Below, piece by piece: positions 8,294-16,985 of a stretch of DNA of 64,000 nt; the first letter of the stretch is position 1; each line of letters starts with the position of its first letter. The position numbers and the translations under genes are program-made. The notes beneath the pieces are model-generated. The model searched no databases and was not told where the DNA came from. It saw only the letters and a program-made list of their open reading frames with translations. Source of the DNA: an uncultured Pseudokineococcus sp. (GTDB taxonomy: Bacteria; Actinomycetota; Actinomycetes; Actinomycetales; Quadrisphaeraceae); assembly GCF_947499845.1 (NCBI RefSeq), contig NZ_CANMPM010000013.1:24763-88762 (forward strand), read 5' to 3'.

Positions 8294-9358
8294 ATGAGCG
8301 GCAGCGAGCAGCCCTTCGAGCTGGGGATCACCACCTTCGCGGAGACCTACCCCGACCCGAGCACGGGCCGCACCCTCTCCCACGGCGAGCGGCTGCGGCA
8401 GGTCGTCGCCGAGGTCGAGCTCGCGGAGCAGGTGGGCCTCGACGTCTACGGCGTGGGGGAGCACCACCGGGCCGACTTCGCGGCGTCCTCGCCGGCCGTC
8501 GTCCTGGCGGCGGCGGCGGCGCGGACGTCGCGGATCCGCCTGACGAGCGCCGTCACGGTCCTGTCCTCCGACGACCCGGTGCGGGTCTACCAGGACTTCG
8601 CGACGCTCGACCTTCTGTCGCAGGGGCGCGCGGAGGTCATCGCCGGTCGCGGCTCCTTCATCGAGTCCTTCCCGCTCTTCGGCTACGACCTCGGCGACTA
8701 CGACGAGCTCTTCGCCGAGAAGCTGGAGCTGCTGCTCGCCATCCGCTCGGCGTCCTCGCGGGGCGAGCCGGTCACGTGGTCGGGCCGCCACCGCCCGGCG
8801 CTGGACCGGCAGGAGGTGCACCCGCGCACGGAGGGGCACGAGCTCCCCGTCTGGGTCGGCGTCGGGGGCAACCCGCAGTCGGTCGTGCGGGCCGGCCTGC
8901 TCGGCCTGCCGATGGCGCTCGCCATCATCGGCGGGCAGCCGGCGCGCTTCGCGCCGCTCGCCGACCTGCACCGCCGCGCGGTCGCCGAGGCCGGTCACGA
9001 CCCGCTGCCCGTCGCCGTCCACGCCCACGGCTTCGTCGGGGAGGACACCGCCTCGGCCGCCGACGCGTACTACCCGTCCTACGCGACGGCGATGTCCCAG
9101 CTCGGCCGCGAGCGGGGCTGGGGCGCCATGACCCGGCGGAGCTTCGACGAGATGCGCGCCCCGCAGGGCTCCCTCGTGCTGGGCGACCCGCAGCTCGTGG
9201 CCGACAAGGTCCTCGCCATGCGGCGCGACCTCGGCATCACGCGCTTCCTGCTGCACGTGAGCGTTGGCACGCTGCCGCACGACCAGGTGCTGCGGGCGAT
9301 CGAGCTGCTGGGGACGCAGGTCCGCCCGCTCGTCGAGCGCGAGCTCGCCGGGGTCTGA
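8294..9358 (+). CDS. LLM class flavin-dependent oxidoreductase
   Basis: 354-residue bacterial luciferase-like monooxygenase fold, expected to use reduced flavin (FMN or F420); substrate unknown. Typical features are the N-terminal strand (ELGITTFAETYPDP), GVGEHHRADFAASSPAVVLAAAAARTSRIRL, and RGSFIESFPLFGYDLGDYDELFAEKLELLLAI. No membrane segment. ATG 8294 has only a weak GGACG upstream. It sits 42 bp after smpB and may share its transcript. The final codons lie within a 24-bp direct duplication that repeats the end of the gene after the stop codon. Confidence 0.88.
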   Translation: MSGSEQPFELGITTFAETYPDPSTGRTLSHGERLRQVVAEVELAEQVGLDVYGVGEHHRADFAASSPAVVLAAAAARTSRIRLTSAVTVLSSDDPVRVYQDFATLDLLSQGRAEVIAGRGSFIESFPLFGYDLGDYDELFAEKLELLLAIRSASSRGEPVTWSGRHRPALDRQEVHPRTEGHELPVWVGVGGNPQSVVRAGLLGLPMALAIIGGQPARFAPLADLHRRAVAEAGHDPLPVAVHAHGFVGEDTASAADAYYPSYATAMSQLGRERGWGAMTRRSFDEMRAPQGSLVLGDPQLVADKVLAMRRDLGITRFLLHVSVGTLPHDQVLRAIELLGTQVRPLVERELAGV

Positions 9359-9388
9359 GGGCGGGAGCTCGCCGGGGTCTGAGGGCGG
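9341..9388 (+). repeat. 24-bp tandem duplication spanning the stop codon
   Basis: The 24-bp unit 9341-9364 is repeated exactly at 9365-9388, with a further 10 bp of a third copy. Each copy includes the last codons and TGA of the preceding oxidoreductase gene, so the duplication does not alter the protein. Confidence 0.9.
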
Positions 9389-9393
9389 GAGCT

Positions 9394-9480
9394 CGCCGCC
9401 GGGGAGGACGAACCTCCCGGCGGCGTGCTGCGCCGCAGGTCAGCGTGCTGCGCCACCGCTCCGGGTGGGGTTCGTCCTCC
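9394..9480. terminator. Bidirectional terminator region between convergent oxidoreductase genes
   Basis: Two overlapping inverted repeats: a local hairpin (9394-9407 with 9413-9425, one bulged base, loop ACGAA) and a longer-range perfect 12-bp pair (9403-9414 with 9469-9480). They lie between two convergent genes and can serve both. Confidence 0.65.
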
Positions 9481-9508
9481 CGGGCGGCAGCCGGTCGGCG
9501 GGCTGCGC

Positions 9509-10534
9509 TCAGAGGTCGGGGTCGAGGCGGACGAGCATCTTCCCGGTGTTGGCCCCGGACAGGACGCCGCGGAAGGCGTCGAAGGCGCTCTCGACGCCCT
9601 CGGTGGCCGTCTCGCGGTAGACGACGTCGCCGCGGGCGATCCACCCGGCCATCTCGCGGGTGAACTCCTCGGTCCGGTCGAGGTGGTCGGTGACGATGAA
9701 GCCCTCGAGGCGCAGGCGCTTGCCGATGGCGACGCCCAGCGTCCGCGGCCCGGGGGGCGCCGAGGTGGCGTTGTAGCCGGAGATGGCGCCGCACAGGGCG
9801 ACGCGGCCGTGGTCGCGCATGCGGGGGAGGGCCGCCTCGAGCGTCGGGCCGCCGACGTTGTCGAAGTAGACGTCGGCGCCGTCGGGCAGCAGGTCGCGGA
9901 GCAGGTCGGCCGGCGACGCGCTGCGGTGGTCACCGGCGCGGGTGAAGCCCGCGTCGTCGAGGAGCCAGCGCACCTTCTCCTCGCCGCCGGCCGTGCCGAC
10001 GACGGCGCTCGCGCCCTTGAGGCGGGCGACCTGGCCGGCGACCGAGCCGACCGCGCCGGCGGCCCCGGAGACGAGGACGACGTCGCCCTCGCGCATCTGC
10101 GCGACGTCGAGGACGCCGACCCAGGCGGTGAGGCCGGTGGTGCCGAGCACGCCGAGGTAGGCCTGCGCGGGCGCGAGGTCGGCGTCGACGACGCGGACGG
10201 CGTCCGCCCGCAGCACGGCGCGCTCGCGCCAGCCGCGGTCGTGGAGGACGCAGTCGCCCTCGGAGACCCCCTCGACGCCGTCGCCGACGAGCTCGACGAC
10301 GCCGACGGCGCCGCCGGTCATGGGCTCCTCGAGCCGGAAGGGCGGCACGTAGGAGGGCCGGTCGTCCATCCGGCCGCGCATGTACGGGTCGACGGAGAGC
10401 CAGGTGTTGCGGACGCGGACCTCGCCCGGGCCGGGGTCGGGCACGTCGACCTCGTCGAGGCGGACGTCGGAGGGCTGCGGCTCGCCCTGCGGGCGGGCGA
10501 CGAGGGACCACTGGCGGCTGGGGGCGAGGGCCAT
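9509..10534 (-). CDS. NADP-dependent medium-chain oxidoreductase (CurA/leukotriene B4 dehydrogenase type)
   Basis: 341-residue zinc-independent medium-chain dehydrogenase/reductase. Visible are the N-terminal GroES-like part (WLSVDPYMRGRM, hallmark of the prostaglandin reductase/CurA group), the nucleotide-binding SGAAGAVGSVAGQVARLKG (about 150-170) and the DVYFDNVGG strand. It likely reduces alpha,beta-unsaturated carbonyl compounds with NADPH; the natural substrate cannot be read from sequence. Start ATG 10534 follows a -10 TAGCGT (10541-10546, minus strand) by 6 bp without a ribosome-binding site, so a leaderless mRNA is likely. Confidence 0.9.
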   Translation of the reverse strand: MALAPSRQWSLVARPQGEPQPSDVRLDEVDVPDPGPGEVRVRNTWLSVDPYMRGRMDDRPSYVPPFRLEEPMTGGAVGVVELVGDGVEGVSEGDCVLHDRGWRERAVLRADAVRVVDADLAPAQAYLGVLGTTGLTAWVGVLDVAQMREGDVVLVSGAAGAVGSVAGQVARLKGASAVVGTAGGEEKVRWLLDDAGFTRAGDHRSASPADLLRDLLPDGADVYFDNVGGPTLEAALPRMRDHGRVALCGAISGYNATSAPPGPRTLGVAIGKRLRLEGFIVTDHLDRTEEFTREMAGWIARGDVVYRETATEGVESAFDAFRGVLSGANTGKMLVRLDPDL

Positions 10535-10611
10535 GCCCCGACGCTACGTCGGTGGGAGGGCCGTCGCGGTCGTCCGGTCGGGGCGGTCCCCGCGCGGGTC
10601 GGGAACAGCGC

Positions 10612-10641
10612 GTGACCAGCGGCCGTTGTGCGCAGTACAGT
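10612..10641 (+). promoter_or_regulatory. Putative ssrA promoter
   Basis: GTGACC (10612-10617) and TACAGT (10636-10641) separated by 18 bp match a primary sigma factor promoter. A start near 10648 would give a precursor with roughly 75 nt to be removed from the 5' end of mature tmRNA. Confidence 0.5.
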
Positions 10642-10725
10642 CGGTGGCCCAGCGGGCCTCCGGGAGACCGGGCCGGCTGGACCGGGACCACCGCCCAGGC
10701 GGCGGCCCCGGGGACAACTCAACAG

Positions 10726-11093
10726 GGGGGTGACAGGTTTCGACGTCGTTCTCTGAGCCAGGGGAAGCGGGTCGAGGATGCAAGGTCAACTCGTTGATGC
10801 TCCTTGCAAACCTATAGGTGCCGATTCCAAGCGCACCGACTTCGCCCTCGCCGCCTGAGCGAGGAGCAGAGGTCCGTCGGTCTGAGAGTGCTCTCGACTC
10901 AGTAACCGGCGTCAGCTAGAGAGCCACTGGGTGCGGTCCTCGCCATCGGGGCCGCTCCGACATCCAGATGGCTGGGCCCGGGTCAGCGGCGCGCCTGCGC
11001 GACCGCTGGGGCCGAGAAACTCCCGAGCAGGCTGCACCCGGAGAAGCCCTGGCGATGCGACGACGGACCCGGGTTCGATTCCCGGCACCTCCA
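10726..11093 (+). ncRNA. ssrA: Transfer-messenger RNA (tmRNA)
   Basis: tmRNA, the tRNA-mRNA hybrid for ribosome rescue. The 5' end GGGGGTGACAGGTTTCGAC (acceptor half starting at 10726) pairs with the 3' CACCTCC (11086-11092) plus discriminator A; the T-loop GGTTCGATTCC is intact and the CCA end is not encoded. The tag frame at 10820-10858 reads ADSKRTDFALAA followed by TGA, a typical actinobacterial tag ending ALAA for ClpXP recognition. Between lie the pseudoknot segments. Length about 368 nt is normal. The gene lies on the same strand as smpB and is followed by a strong terminator. Confidence 0.96.
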
Positions 11094-11100
11094 CGTGAGA

Positions 11101-11138
11101 CGGCGAAGGCCCCGACCAGCAGGTCGGGGCCTTCGCCG
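11101..11138. terminator. Terminator shared by ssrA and the convergent FAD oxidoreductase
   Basis: Perfect 17-bp inverted repeat, arms 11101-11117 and 11122-11138, loop AGCA, 8 bp after the tmRNA 3' end and 23 bp from the stop of the gene on the opposite strand. Confidence 0.85.
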
Positions 11139-11160
11139 TGCCGCGGGACGGGCGGGCGCC

Positions 11161-12378
11161 TCAGTCGCCCGTGATCCGCCCGCGCAGGGAGCCCTCGTCC
11201 TGCGACGAGGTGTCGGCGAGCACCTGCGTGGCCTCGTCGGTCTTCCCGGGCACGTCCCACAGCAGCACGCCGGTGACGCGGCCGTCGTCGTCGAGGTAGT
11301 AGACGACCCCCGGGCCGCCGACGCCGTCGCCCGACTGCCAGTCCTGCACCGTCCGCGCGGAGCCGTCGAGCGTGCCGACCGCCTCGTACCGGGTGCCGAG
11401 CACCTGCGAGTAGAAGAACGGCGTGTGGTCGTGGGCCTCGGTGCGCCCGGCCATGAGCTCGCCGACCGCCTGCCCCATGGTCTTGGCGTTGTCGACGTGC
11501 TCGACCCGCGTCGTCCCGAGCACCCGGTCGGGGTACTGGGCGACGTCCCCTGCGGCGAAGACGTGCGGGTCCGACGTGCGCAGGTGCTCGTCGACGACGA
11601 CGCCGTCGTCGACGGTCAGCCCGGCCGCCTCGGCGAGGTCGGTGAGCGGGACGATGCCGAAGCCGTAGACGAGCGCGTCGGCGCCGAGCGTCGTGCCGTC
11701 GTCGAGCTCGACGTCGACGCCGTCCTCGCGGGCCGACCCGCCCGCCACCTTGGCGCCCGTGCGCAGGGCGACCCCCGCTTGCTCGTACAGGCCCTGGAAG
11801 TGGCGGGCCAGCTCGGGCGGGAACATCGAGGCGCCGAGCACCTCGTCCGGCGTCACGAGGGTGGTGCGCGTCTCGTTCTGGACGAGCGCCGCGGCGAGCT
11901 CGGTGCCGATGTAGCTGCCGCCGGCGACCACGACGTGCCGCTGCTCGCCCGCGAGCCGCCGCAGACGGCGGTAGTCCTGCGCCGTGCGGAAGGACAGGAC
12001 GCGCGGCCCCTCCTCGACCGGGCCCGGCTTGGGGCGGCCGCCGGTCGCCAGCAGCAGGGACTCGTAGCCGAGGACGTCGCCGCCGTCGGTCGTCACCGTC
12101 CGCGCCGCCGGGTCGAGCGCCGTCACGCGCACCGACGTGCGCACCTCGGCGCCGGTGGCCGACGCGGTGCCGGCGTCGTTGTCCGCCTCGGTGAAGTCGG
12201 GGTCGGTCCAGAGCTTCTTGGACAGCGCCGGCCGCGTGTAGGGCGGGTCGGCGTCGTCGCCGAGGACGACGATGCGCCCCTCGGGGTCCCGGCTGCGGAT
12301 GCCGCGCGCGGCCGCGTCGGCCACCATCCCCCCGCCCACGATGACGTAGGGCGCCCGGTCCGTCGTCTCTGCTGCCAC
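11161..12378 (-). CDS. FAD-dependent pyridine nucleotide-disulfide oxidoreductase (ferredoxin reductase-like)
   Basis: 405-residue two-dinucleotide-domain flavoprotein. The FAD site is YVIVGGGMVADAAARGIR near the N-terminus, the NAD(P)H site is VVVAGGSYIGTELAAAL in the middle, and the second FAD motif is VFAAGDVAQYP near residue 285. It resembles ferredoxin/rubredoxin reductases and AIF-like enzymes with a small C-terminal domain. No redox CxxC pair is present, so it is not a disulfide reductase. GTG 12378 is chosen for its GAGGAGG site (12384-12390 on the minus strand). No ferredoxin or P450 partner lies nearby. Confidence 0.87.
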   Translation of the reverse strand: MAAETTDRAPYVIVGGGMVADAAARGIRSRDPEGRIVVLGDDADPPYTRPALSKKLWTDPDFTEADNDAGTASATGAEVRTSVRVTALDPAARTVTTDGGDVLGYESLLLATGGRPKPGPVEEGPRVLSFRTAQDYRRLRRLAGEQRHVVVAGGSYIGTELAAALVQNETRTTLVTPDEVLGASMFPPELARHFQGLYEQAGVALRTGAKVAGGSAREDGVDVELDDGTTLGADALVYGFGIVPLTDLAEAAGLTVDDGVVVDEHLRTSDPHVFAAGDVAQYPDRVLGTTRVEHVDNAKTMGQAVGELMAGRTEAHDHTPFFYSQVLGTRYEAVGTLDGSARTVQDWQSGDGVGGPGVVYYLDDDGRVTGVLLWDVPGKTDEATQVLADTSSQDEGSLRGRITGD

Positions 12379-12544
12379 GTCTGCCTCCTCGGGCCGTCCC
12401 CCGCCGGGGCCGGCGTCGTCGGTCGATGCCGCCACGCTAGGTCGGCTCCGGGTGACCCGCCCGGTGGTGGTCCCGGTGGTGGCCCCGGTGCTCGGACGCG
12501 GCCCTCCCGCGCGCGGACCGCCCCGACCCCTAGCCTCCGGAGCC

Positions 12545-13222
12545 GTGGTCGGCCTCCTCCTCGCCGTGCTCGGTCTGGCCCTGGCCGGCGTCGACCCCGC
12601 GGGGGCGCTGCTCCTCGGGGGCGCCCTGGCGGCCGGCGCCACGCGCCGCGGCGCCCTCGCCCACGCGGCGGCGTGCCTCGTGGGCGTCCCGCTGATCGGG
12701 GTCGTCCTCTCCCTCGTGCTCGGGGTCCGGGCCGACCGGCTCGACCTCCTCGGGCTGCTGCCCGACGGCCCGGCCGCCGTCGTCGAGGTCGCGCTGGCCG
12801 TGGTGCTGGCGGTGTGGGCCGTGCTGCGCCTGCGGGACGGCCGACCGCGGCCGGGACGGCGCAGGCGCCTCCGGCCGGGCGATGCCGCCCTGCTCGGGGC
12901 GGGGGGCGCCTGGGCCCTCTCCGCCCTCCTCGACCCGACCTTCCTGTCCGTCGTCGTCCTCGCCGCCCGCACCGACCGCTGGACCGACGTCGTCGCCGCG
13001 CACGCCCTCTACTCGGTCGTCTCCCAGCTGCCCCTGCTCGTCCTCGCCCTGGCCGTGCTCGGCGGCCGGCACGAGCCCGTCGTCCGGTGGCTCACGCGCA
13101 CCTGGGAGCGCGTGCGGCCGGTCGCCCGGCACGTGCTGACGGCGGCGCTGCTGCTCGTCGCCGTCCTCCTGCTCGCCGACGGCGGGGCGTACCTGCTCAC
13201 CGGGCGCTTCCTCGTCGGCTGA
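12545..13222 (+). CDS. GAP-family-like integral membrane protein
   Basis: 225-residue polytopic membrane protein with about six hydrophobic segments: N-terminal pair (about 2-45), a third at 50-70, one at 80-100, a central pair around 115-170, and a last one at 195-215; the loop after residue 100 is Arg-rich and likely cytoplasmic. It resembles the actinobacterial GAP/Sap family (LysE-like small exporters and lipid-addressing proteins), but I am not certain. GTG 12545 follows a -10 TAGCCT (12531-12536) by 8 bp with no ribosome-binding site. The neighbours give no functional hint. Confidence 0.7.
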   Translation: MVGLLLAVLGLALAGVDPAGALLLGGALAAGATRRGALAHAAACLVGVPLIGVVLSLVLGVRADRLDLLGLLPDGPAAVVEVALAVVLAVWAVLRLRDGRPRPGRRRRLRPGDAALLGAGGAWALSALLDPTFLSVVVLAARTDRWTDVVAAHALYSVVSQLPLLVLALAVLGGRHEPVVRWLTRTWERVRPVARHVLTAALLLVAVLLLADGGAYLLTGRFLVG

Positions 13223-13235
13223 GGGGTCTGGCGGG

Positions 13236-14828
13236 TCAGGAGCCCGCCGGGGCGCCCGCTCGCTCCGGCTCGGGGCCGGGAGGCGGCATCGCCGGGCCCC
13301 CGTCGGCGAGCCCTCCGGGGGGCGACCAGGTCAGGGTCCGGGTGGGCCCCCGACCGCGCTTGCGGTCGTACATGGCGCTGTCGGCGCCTCTGAGCAGGAC
13401 GTCGGCGAGGTCGTCCACCCCGCCTGCCGTCGCGGCGCCGACGGAGGCGCCCACGCGGACGGCCCGGCCGTCGTCGAGCACCACCGGGGCCGCGACGGCG
13501 CTGGCGACGCTCGCGGCCAGCTCGTCGGCACCGCCGGGCAGGCGCCCGGGGGGCGCCAGGACCGCGAACTCGTCGCCGCCGAGGCGCACCACCAGGAGGT
13601 CGGGGCCCGCGGCGACGTGCAGACGCCGACCCACCTCGCGGAGCACCGCGTCGCCGGCCGCGTGCCCCCAGGCGTCGTTGACGGCCTTGAAGCCGTCGAG
13701 GTCCAGCAGGAGGAGGTGGTGGGTGCCCTCGGCGGGCTCCTCCAGCGCCTCGAGGAGGGCGCGGCGGTTGGCCAAGCCCGTCAGGTCGTCGGTCAGGGCG
13801 AGCCTGCGGGCCTCCGTCGCGCTCCGGGCCTGGGCCAGCGCCAGGTGGAGCCGGACGAGCACCGCACCGAGGGTCGTCACCGCGACGGCGACCAGCGCCG
13901 CCCCCGCGGGTCCGGGAAGGAGCCCTCGCAGGCCCAGGACGGCGACCGCGGCGGCCGCCGCCACGAGCAGCGGCAGGCTCGACCTCGGCGCCGCCACGGA
14001 CCTCGTGCCCGGGGAGCCCGCCACCGCACCGGCGGTGAGGGTCACGAGCCCCACGCCGTAGGTCCAGCGGTGCAGCGCCCCGGCCAGGTCCGGGAGCGGG
14101 ACGTCGGCGGCGAGCAGACCGTCGGCGCCGGCGAGCGTCAGGCACCCCGTCGCCAGGAGCGCGGCGCCGGCGTCCGGCCGTCGCTGGCGGCGGAGCACCT
14201 GCAGGCCCACCAGGGCCGCCAGCGCCAGCCACACCGCCGGGTAGCCGAGCGCCAGCGCCTGCTCGGCGTCGAGGTGGCCGAGGTGCAGCGGCACGGCGAG
14301 GAGTCCGACGGCGGCGCTGGTGGCCCCGCCCACGAGGACGACCACGTCGGCGGCGAGCGCCGCCCACCAGGGCGCCCGCGGCGCCGAGAGCGGGCCGCGG
14401 GCGGGCGGTGCCGCGACGTCGAGGAGGAGGAAGGGGGTGACGCCGAGGAAGGAGGCGGCGAAGAGGCCCTCGACGGGGCTGGGGGAGACGAGGGCCGCGG
14501 AGCCGGACCCCTGCTGGGCGACGGCCGACCAGGCGGCACCAGCGGACCACAGCAGCCACCCGACGAGCAGCGACGCCGTCGCAGCTCGGCCCCCGGGAGC
14601 GGCGAGCCGGAGGCCCAGCCGCGCGAGGGGGAGGCTGAGCCAGACGACCGTGAGCGCGGTCAGGAGCAGGTCGGCCGCGCCCCCTGGGCTCAGGAGCCCG
14701 CCGACGACGAAGCCGACCAGTCCTACCGGGACGCTCGCCGCCAGCGCGACGTCCGCTCGGTGCGGCCACCGGGCCTCCCCGCCGACCCCCTGCGTCGAGG
14801 CTCGACGACGCACCCGTCCCCCCGTCAC
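13236..14828 (-). CDS. Membrane-anchored GGDEF domain protein (probable diguanylate cyclase)
   Basis: About 530 residues: roughly nine hydrophobic helices in the N-terminal 330 residues, then a GGDEF domain. The domain start (TDDLTGLANRRALLEAL), the DLDGFKAVNDAWGH metal strand and an intact LGGDEF motif are present, so c-di-GMP synthesis is plausible. The inhibitory RxxD site normally five residues before GGDEF reads AGPD, so product feedback inhibition is probably lost. No EAL domain. The C-terminal 30 residues are Pro/Gly-rich. The start is unresolved: in-frame candidates are 14906, 14891, 14828 and 14813; I chose 14828 because the residues upstream look non-coding and the divergent rnz promoter lies nearby. 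Confidence 0.82.
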   Translation of the reverse strand: MTGGRVRRRASTQGVGGEARWPHRADVALAASVPVGLVGFVVGGLLSPGGAADLLLTALTVVWLSLPLARLGLRLAAPGGRAATASLLVGWLLWSAGAAWSAVAQQGSGSAALVSPSPVEGLFAASFLGVTPFLLLDVAAPPARGPLSAPRAPWWAALAADVVVLVGGATSAAVGLLAVPLHLGHLDAEQALALGYPAVWLALAALVGLQVLRRQRRPDAGAALLATGCLTLAGADGLLAADVPLPDLAGALHRWTYGVGLVTLTAGAVAGSPGTRSVAAPRSSLPLLVAAAAAVAVLGLRGLLPGPAGAALVAVAVTTLGAVLVRLHLALAQARSATEARRLALTDDLTGLANRRALLEALEEPAEGTHHLLLLDLDGFKAVNDAWGHAAGDAVLREVGRRLHVAAGPDLLVVRLGGDEFAVLAPPGRLPGGADELAASVASAVAAPVVLDDGRAVRVGASVGAATAGGVDDLADVLLRGADSAMYDRKRGRGPTRTLTWSPPGGLADGGPAMPPPGPEPERAGAPAGS

Positions 14829-14956
14829 CCCGGAGGCCGGTCCCCCGCCGCGCGGGACTCTGCCAGGGCCCGGCCGCCCCTGAGGGCACATCGGGGGAAG
14901 CCGCACGGACGGGTGAGCGTCGTCCTCACGAGGTCCGCGCCGCGTACGGTCGCGCC

Positions 14957-15886
14957 GTGCCGGCCCGCGAGCTCGTCGTCCTCGGGACGTCCTCGGCCGT
15001 GCCCACCCGGACCCGCAACCACTCGGGGCACCTCCTGCGCTGGGACGGCGCGGGGCTGCTCGTCGACCCGGGGGAGGGCACGCAGCGGCAGATGCTGCTG
15101 GCGGGCGTCTCGGCGTCCGACGTCGACGTCGTCGCCCTCACGCACGAGCACGGCGACCACGTCCTCGGCCTGCCCGGCGTGCTGCAGCGGCGGGCCATGG
15201 ACGGGCTGACGACGCCGGTGCCCCTCGTCTTCCCGGCCGCCGCGGCGCCCCTCGTCGGGCACCTGCTCGGTGCCGCGGCGCACGCGGGCTCCCTGGCGCT
15301 CCCGTGCCCGGTCGAGGGGGACGGCCCGGTGCGCGGGCCCGACGGCGACCCGCTGGTCGTCGGGGGCGCCGTGCTCCACGCGGTCGCGCTCGACCACCGC
15401 GTGCCCGCGTGCGCCTACCGGCTCGTCGAGCCCGACGGGCGGCGGATGCTCCGCGAGCGGCTGACGGCGCGGGGCGTGCGAGGGCCGGACGTCGGCGTGC
15501 TGCAGCGCGAGGGGCGCCTGCGGACGGCGTACGGCGTCGTCGCGCTCGAGGAGGTGAGCGAGCACCGCCCCGGGCAGGTCGTCGCCGTCGTCGAGGACAC
15601 CCGGTGGTGCGAGGGGGCGCTGCGCGCCGCCGGGGGCGCCGACCTGCTCGTCTGCGAGGCGACCTTCGCCGACGCCGAGGAGGAGCTCGCCGGGCCCTAC
15701 GGTCACCTGACGGCGCGGCAGGCCGGGCGCATCGCCCGCGAGTCCGGGGCGCGGCGCCTGGTGCTGACGCACTTCTCCTCGCGCTACCCCGACGTCTCGC
15801 CGCTGCTGGCGCAGGCGCGCGAGGAGCACGACGACGTCGTCGCCGCCGTCGACCTCGAGCGCGTCGCCGTCCCGTCGCGCCGCTGA
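14957..15886 (+). CDS. rnz: Ribonuclease Z
   Basis: 309-residue metallo-beta-lactamase fold endoribonuclease that trims the 3' trailer of pre-tRNAs lacking an encoded CCA. The zinc motif THEHGDH is at 62-68; further ligands lie in VVEDTRWCEGA and in the C-terminal LTHFSSRY motif typical of RNase Z. The flexible exosite loop is short. It starts at GTG 14957, 6 bp after a -10 TACGGT (14945-14950), and appears leaderless. It is divergent from the GGDEF gene and convergent with the sulfotransferase gene. Confidence 0.9.
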   Translation: MPARELVVLGTSSAVPTRTRNHSGHLLRWDGAGLLVDPGEGTQRQMLLAGVSASDVDVVALTHEHGDHVLGLPGVLQRRAMDGLTTPVPLVFPAAAAPLVGHLLGAAAHAGSLALPCPVEGDGPVRGPDGDPLVVGGAVLHAVALDHRVPACAYRLVEPDGRRMLRERLTARGVRGPDVGVLQREGRLRTAYGVVALEEVSEHRPGQVVAVVEDTRWCEGALRAAGGADLLVCEATFADAEEELAGPYGHLTARQAGRIARESGARRLVLTHFSSRYPDVSPLLAQAREEHDDVVAAVDLERVAVPSRR

Positions 15887-15929
15887 GGCGCCCTCAGGGG
15901 TGGCTCCCGGCTCGGCCTCCTCAAGCGGG

Positions 15930-16076
15930 TGGGGGCGTCACGTCCGCGTGCGAGGGGTCGGCAGGGGTGAAGGAGGCGTCACCTTCGCGTCCGAGGGAGC
16001 CTCGGGGGGGAAGGAGGCGTCACCTTCGCGTCCGAGGCGGTCTCTCGGGTGAAGGGGGCGTCACCTCCGCGTCCCG
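15930..16076. repeat. Intergenic tandem array A, 41-bp period
   Basis: The 201-bp gap between two convergent genes (15887-16087) holds four units whose GGCGTCAC cores begin at 15934, 15975, 16016 and 16057, exactly 41 bp apart. Core: GGCGTCACCTTCGCGTCC, then GAGG, a more variable ~12-nt part, and a GGGTGAAGGA-like lead into the next unit. Copies 2 and 3 are nearly identical; 1 and 4 have diverged. Forty-one is not a multiple of three, and no protein repeat results. Confidence 0.9.
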
Positions 16077-16087
16077 GTGCGTGCGCC

Positions 16088-16975
16088 TCAGCGGTGGAGC
16101 CAGGTCCGCAGGTCGTGCGGGAGGAGGGCGCCGACCCGGGCGTCGTACCGCGCGAGGACGTCGGCCGGCGCCGCCGCGCGCCCGTCGCCCGAGCGGCCGC
16201 CGCGGAAGAAGGCGCGCCGGTCGAGCAGGACGCCGGCGTCGGGCGCCACCTCGTCGGCGCGCTCGCGCATCGCGCCGAGGGTCGTCGCCGCGGCGACGGC
16301 CCGGACCTCGTCCTCCGAGGCGTCGACGTCGAGGCGGTCGGCGAGGCGCCGCACCTCGCCCGGGGGGTCGGCGAGCAGGTCGGCGTAGTGGACGAGGACG
16401 ACGTCGCGGCTGCCCGTCCGCCGCGCCCACGCGTCGCGCAGGTGGTGCGCCACGCCCGGCAGGGAGTCCAGCGCGACCCGCGGGTCGGGGTCGTCGTCGA
16501 CCCACCGCGCGAGCCAGTCCTCGAGCGGCGGGCGCTCGCGGGCCGGGCCGGCGGCGGGGCGGGGTCCTCCGCTCAGGCGGGCGAGGGCGGCCCGGTCGAG
16601 GTTCGCGCCCTGGTGGAAGAGCGACACGGCGGCGTCGAGCGGGTGCCGCGCCACGACGACGTACGTCACGCCGTCGACGAGCGGGACGCCGTCGAGGGGC
16701 GTGTGCGTCTTGAGCACCCGTCGGTGATCCTGCGCGGCGAGGCGGGCCGCGAGCGCGTCGACCGGCTCGACGAGGTGGTCGACCCACGGCGCCAGCACGG
16801 GCAGGCGGTCGGGCAGCGGCCCCGGGCCGTGGAGGAGGTGGAGGAGCACCGCCTGCACCCACGTCGTCCCGTGCTTGGAGCGCGTGCTGACGACGACGTC
16901 GCCCGCCCGCAGCGGCACGGCGTCCCAGCGGGCGCCGTCCTCGTCGCCGGAGCGGTAGCGGCGGCGCGCGTCCAC
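16088..16975 (-). CDS. PAPS-dependent sulfotransferase
   Basis: 295-residue cytosolic-type sulfotransferase that would move a sulfate from PAPS to an alcohol, phenol or amine. The 5'-phosphosulfate loop STRSKHGTTWVQ is at about 30-41, the candidate catalytic His is in LKTHTPLD near residue 91, and the 3'-phosphate site is YVVVARHPLDAAVS (about 105-118). The C-terminal RAFFRGGRSGDGR resembles the family's RKGxxGDW region. Start GTG 16975 lies 7 bp after a -10 TAGCGT on the minus strand. The acceptor cannot be inferred from neighbours. Confidence 0.88.
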   Translation of the reverse strand: MDARRRYRSGDEDGARWDAVPLRAGDVVVSTRSKHGTTWVQAVLLHLLHGPGPLPDRLPVLAPWVDHLVEPVDALAARLAAQDHRRVLKTHTPLDGVPLVDGVTYVVVARHPLDAAVSLFHQGANLDRAALARLSGGPRPAAGPARERPPLEDWLARWVDDDPDPRVALDSLPGVAHHLRDAWARRTGSRDVVLVHYADLLADPPGEVRRLADRLDVDASEDEVRAVAAATTLGAMRERADEVAPDAGVLLDRRAFFRGGRSGDGRAAAPADVLARYDARVGALLPHDLRTWLHR

Positions 16976-16985
16976 GGGCGCGACG

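Noticed and set aside
10860..11100. Short ORFs overlapping tmRNA
   Set aside because: They lie inside the structured RNA; only the 12-codon tag frame is real.
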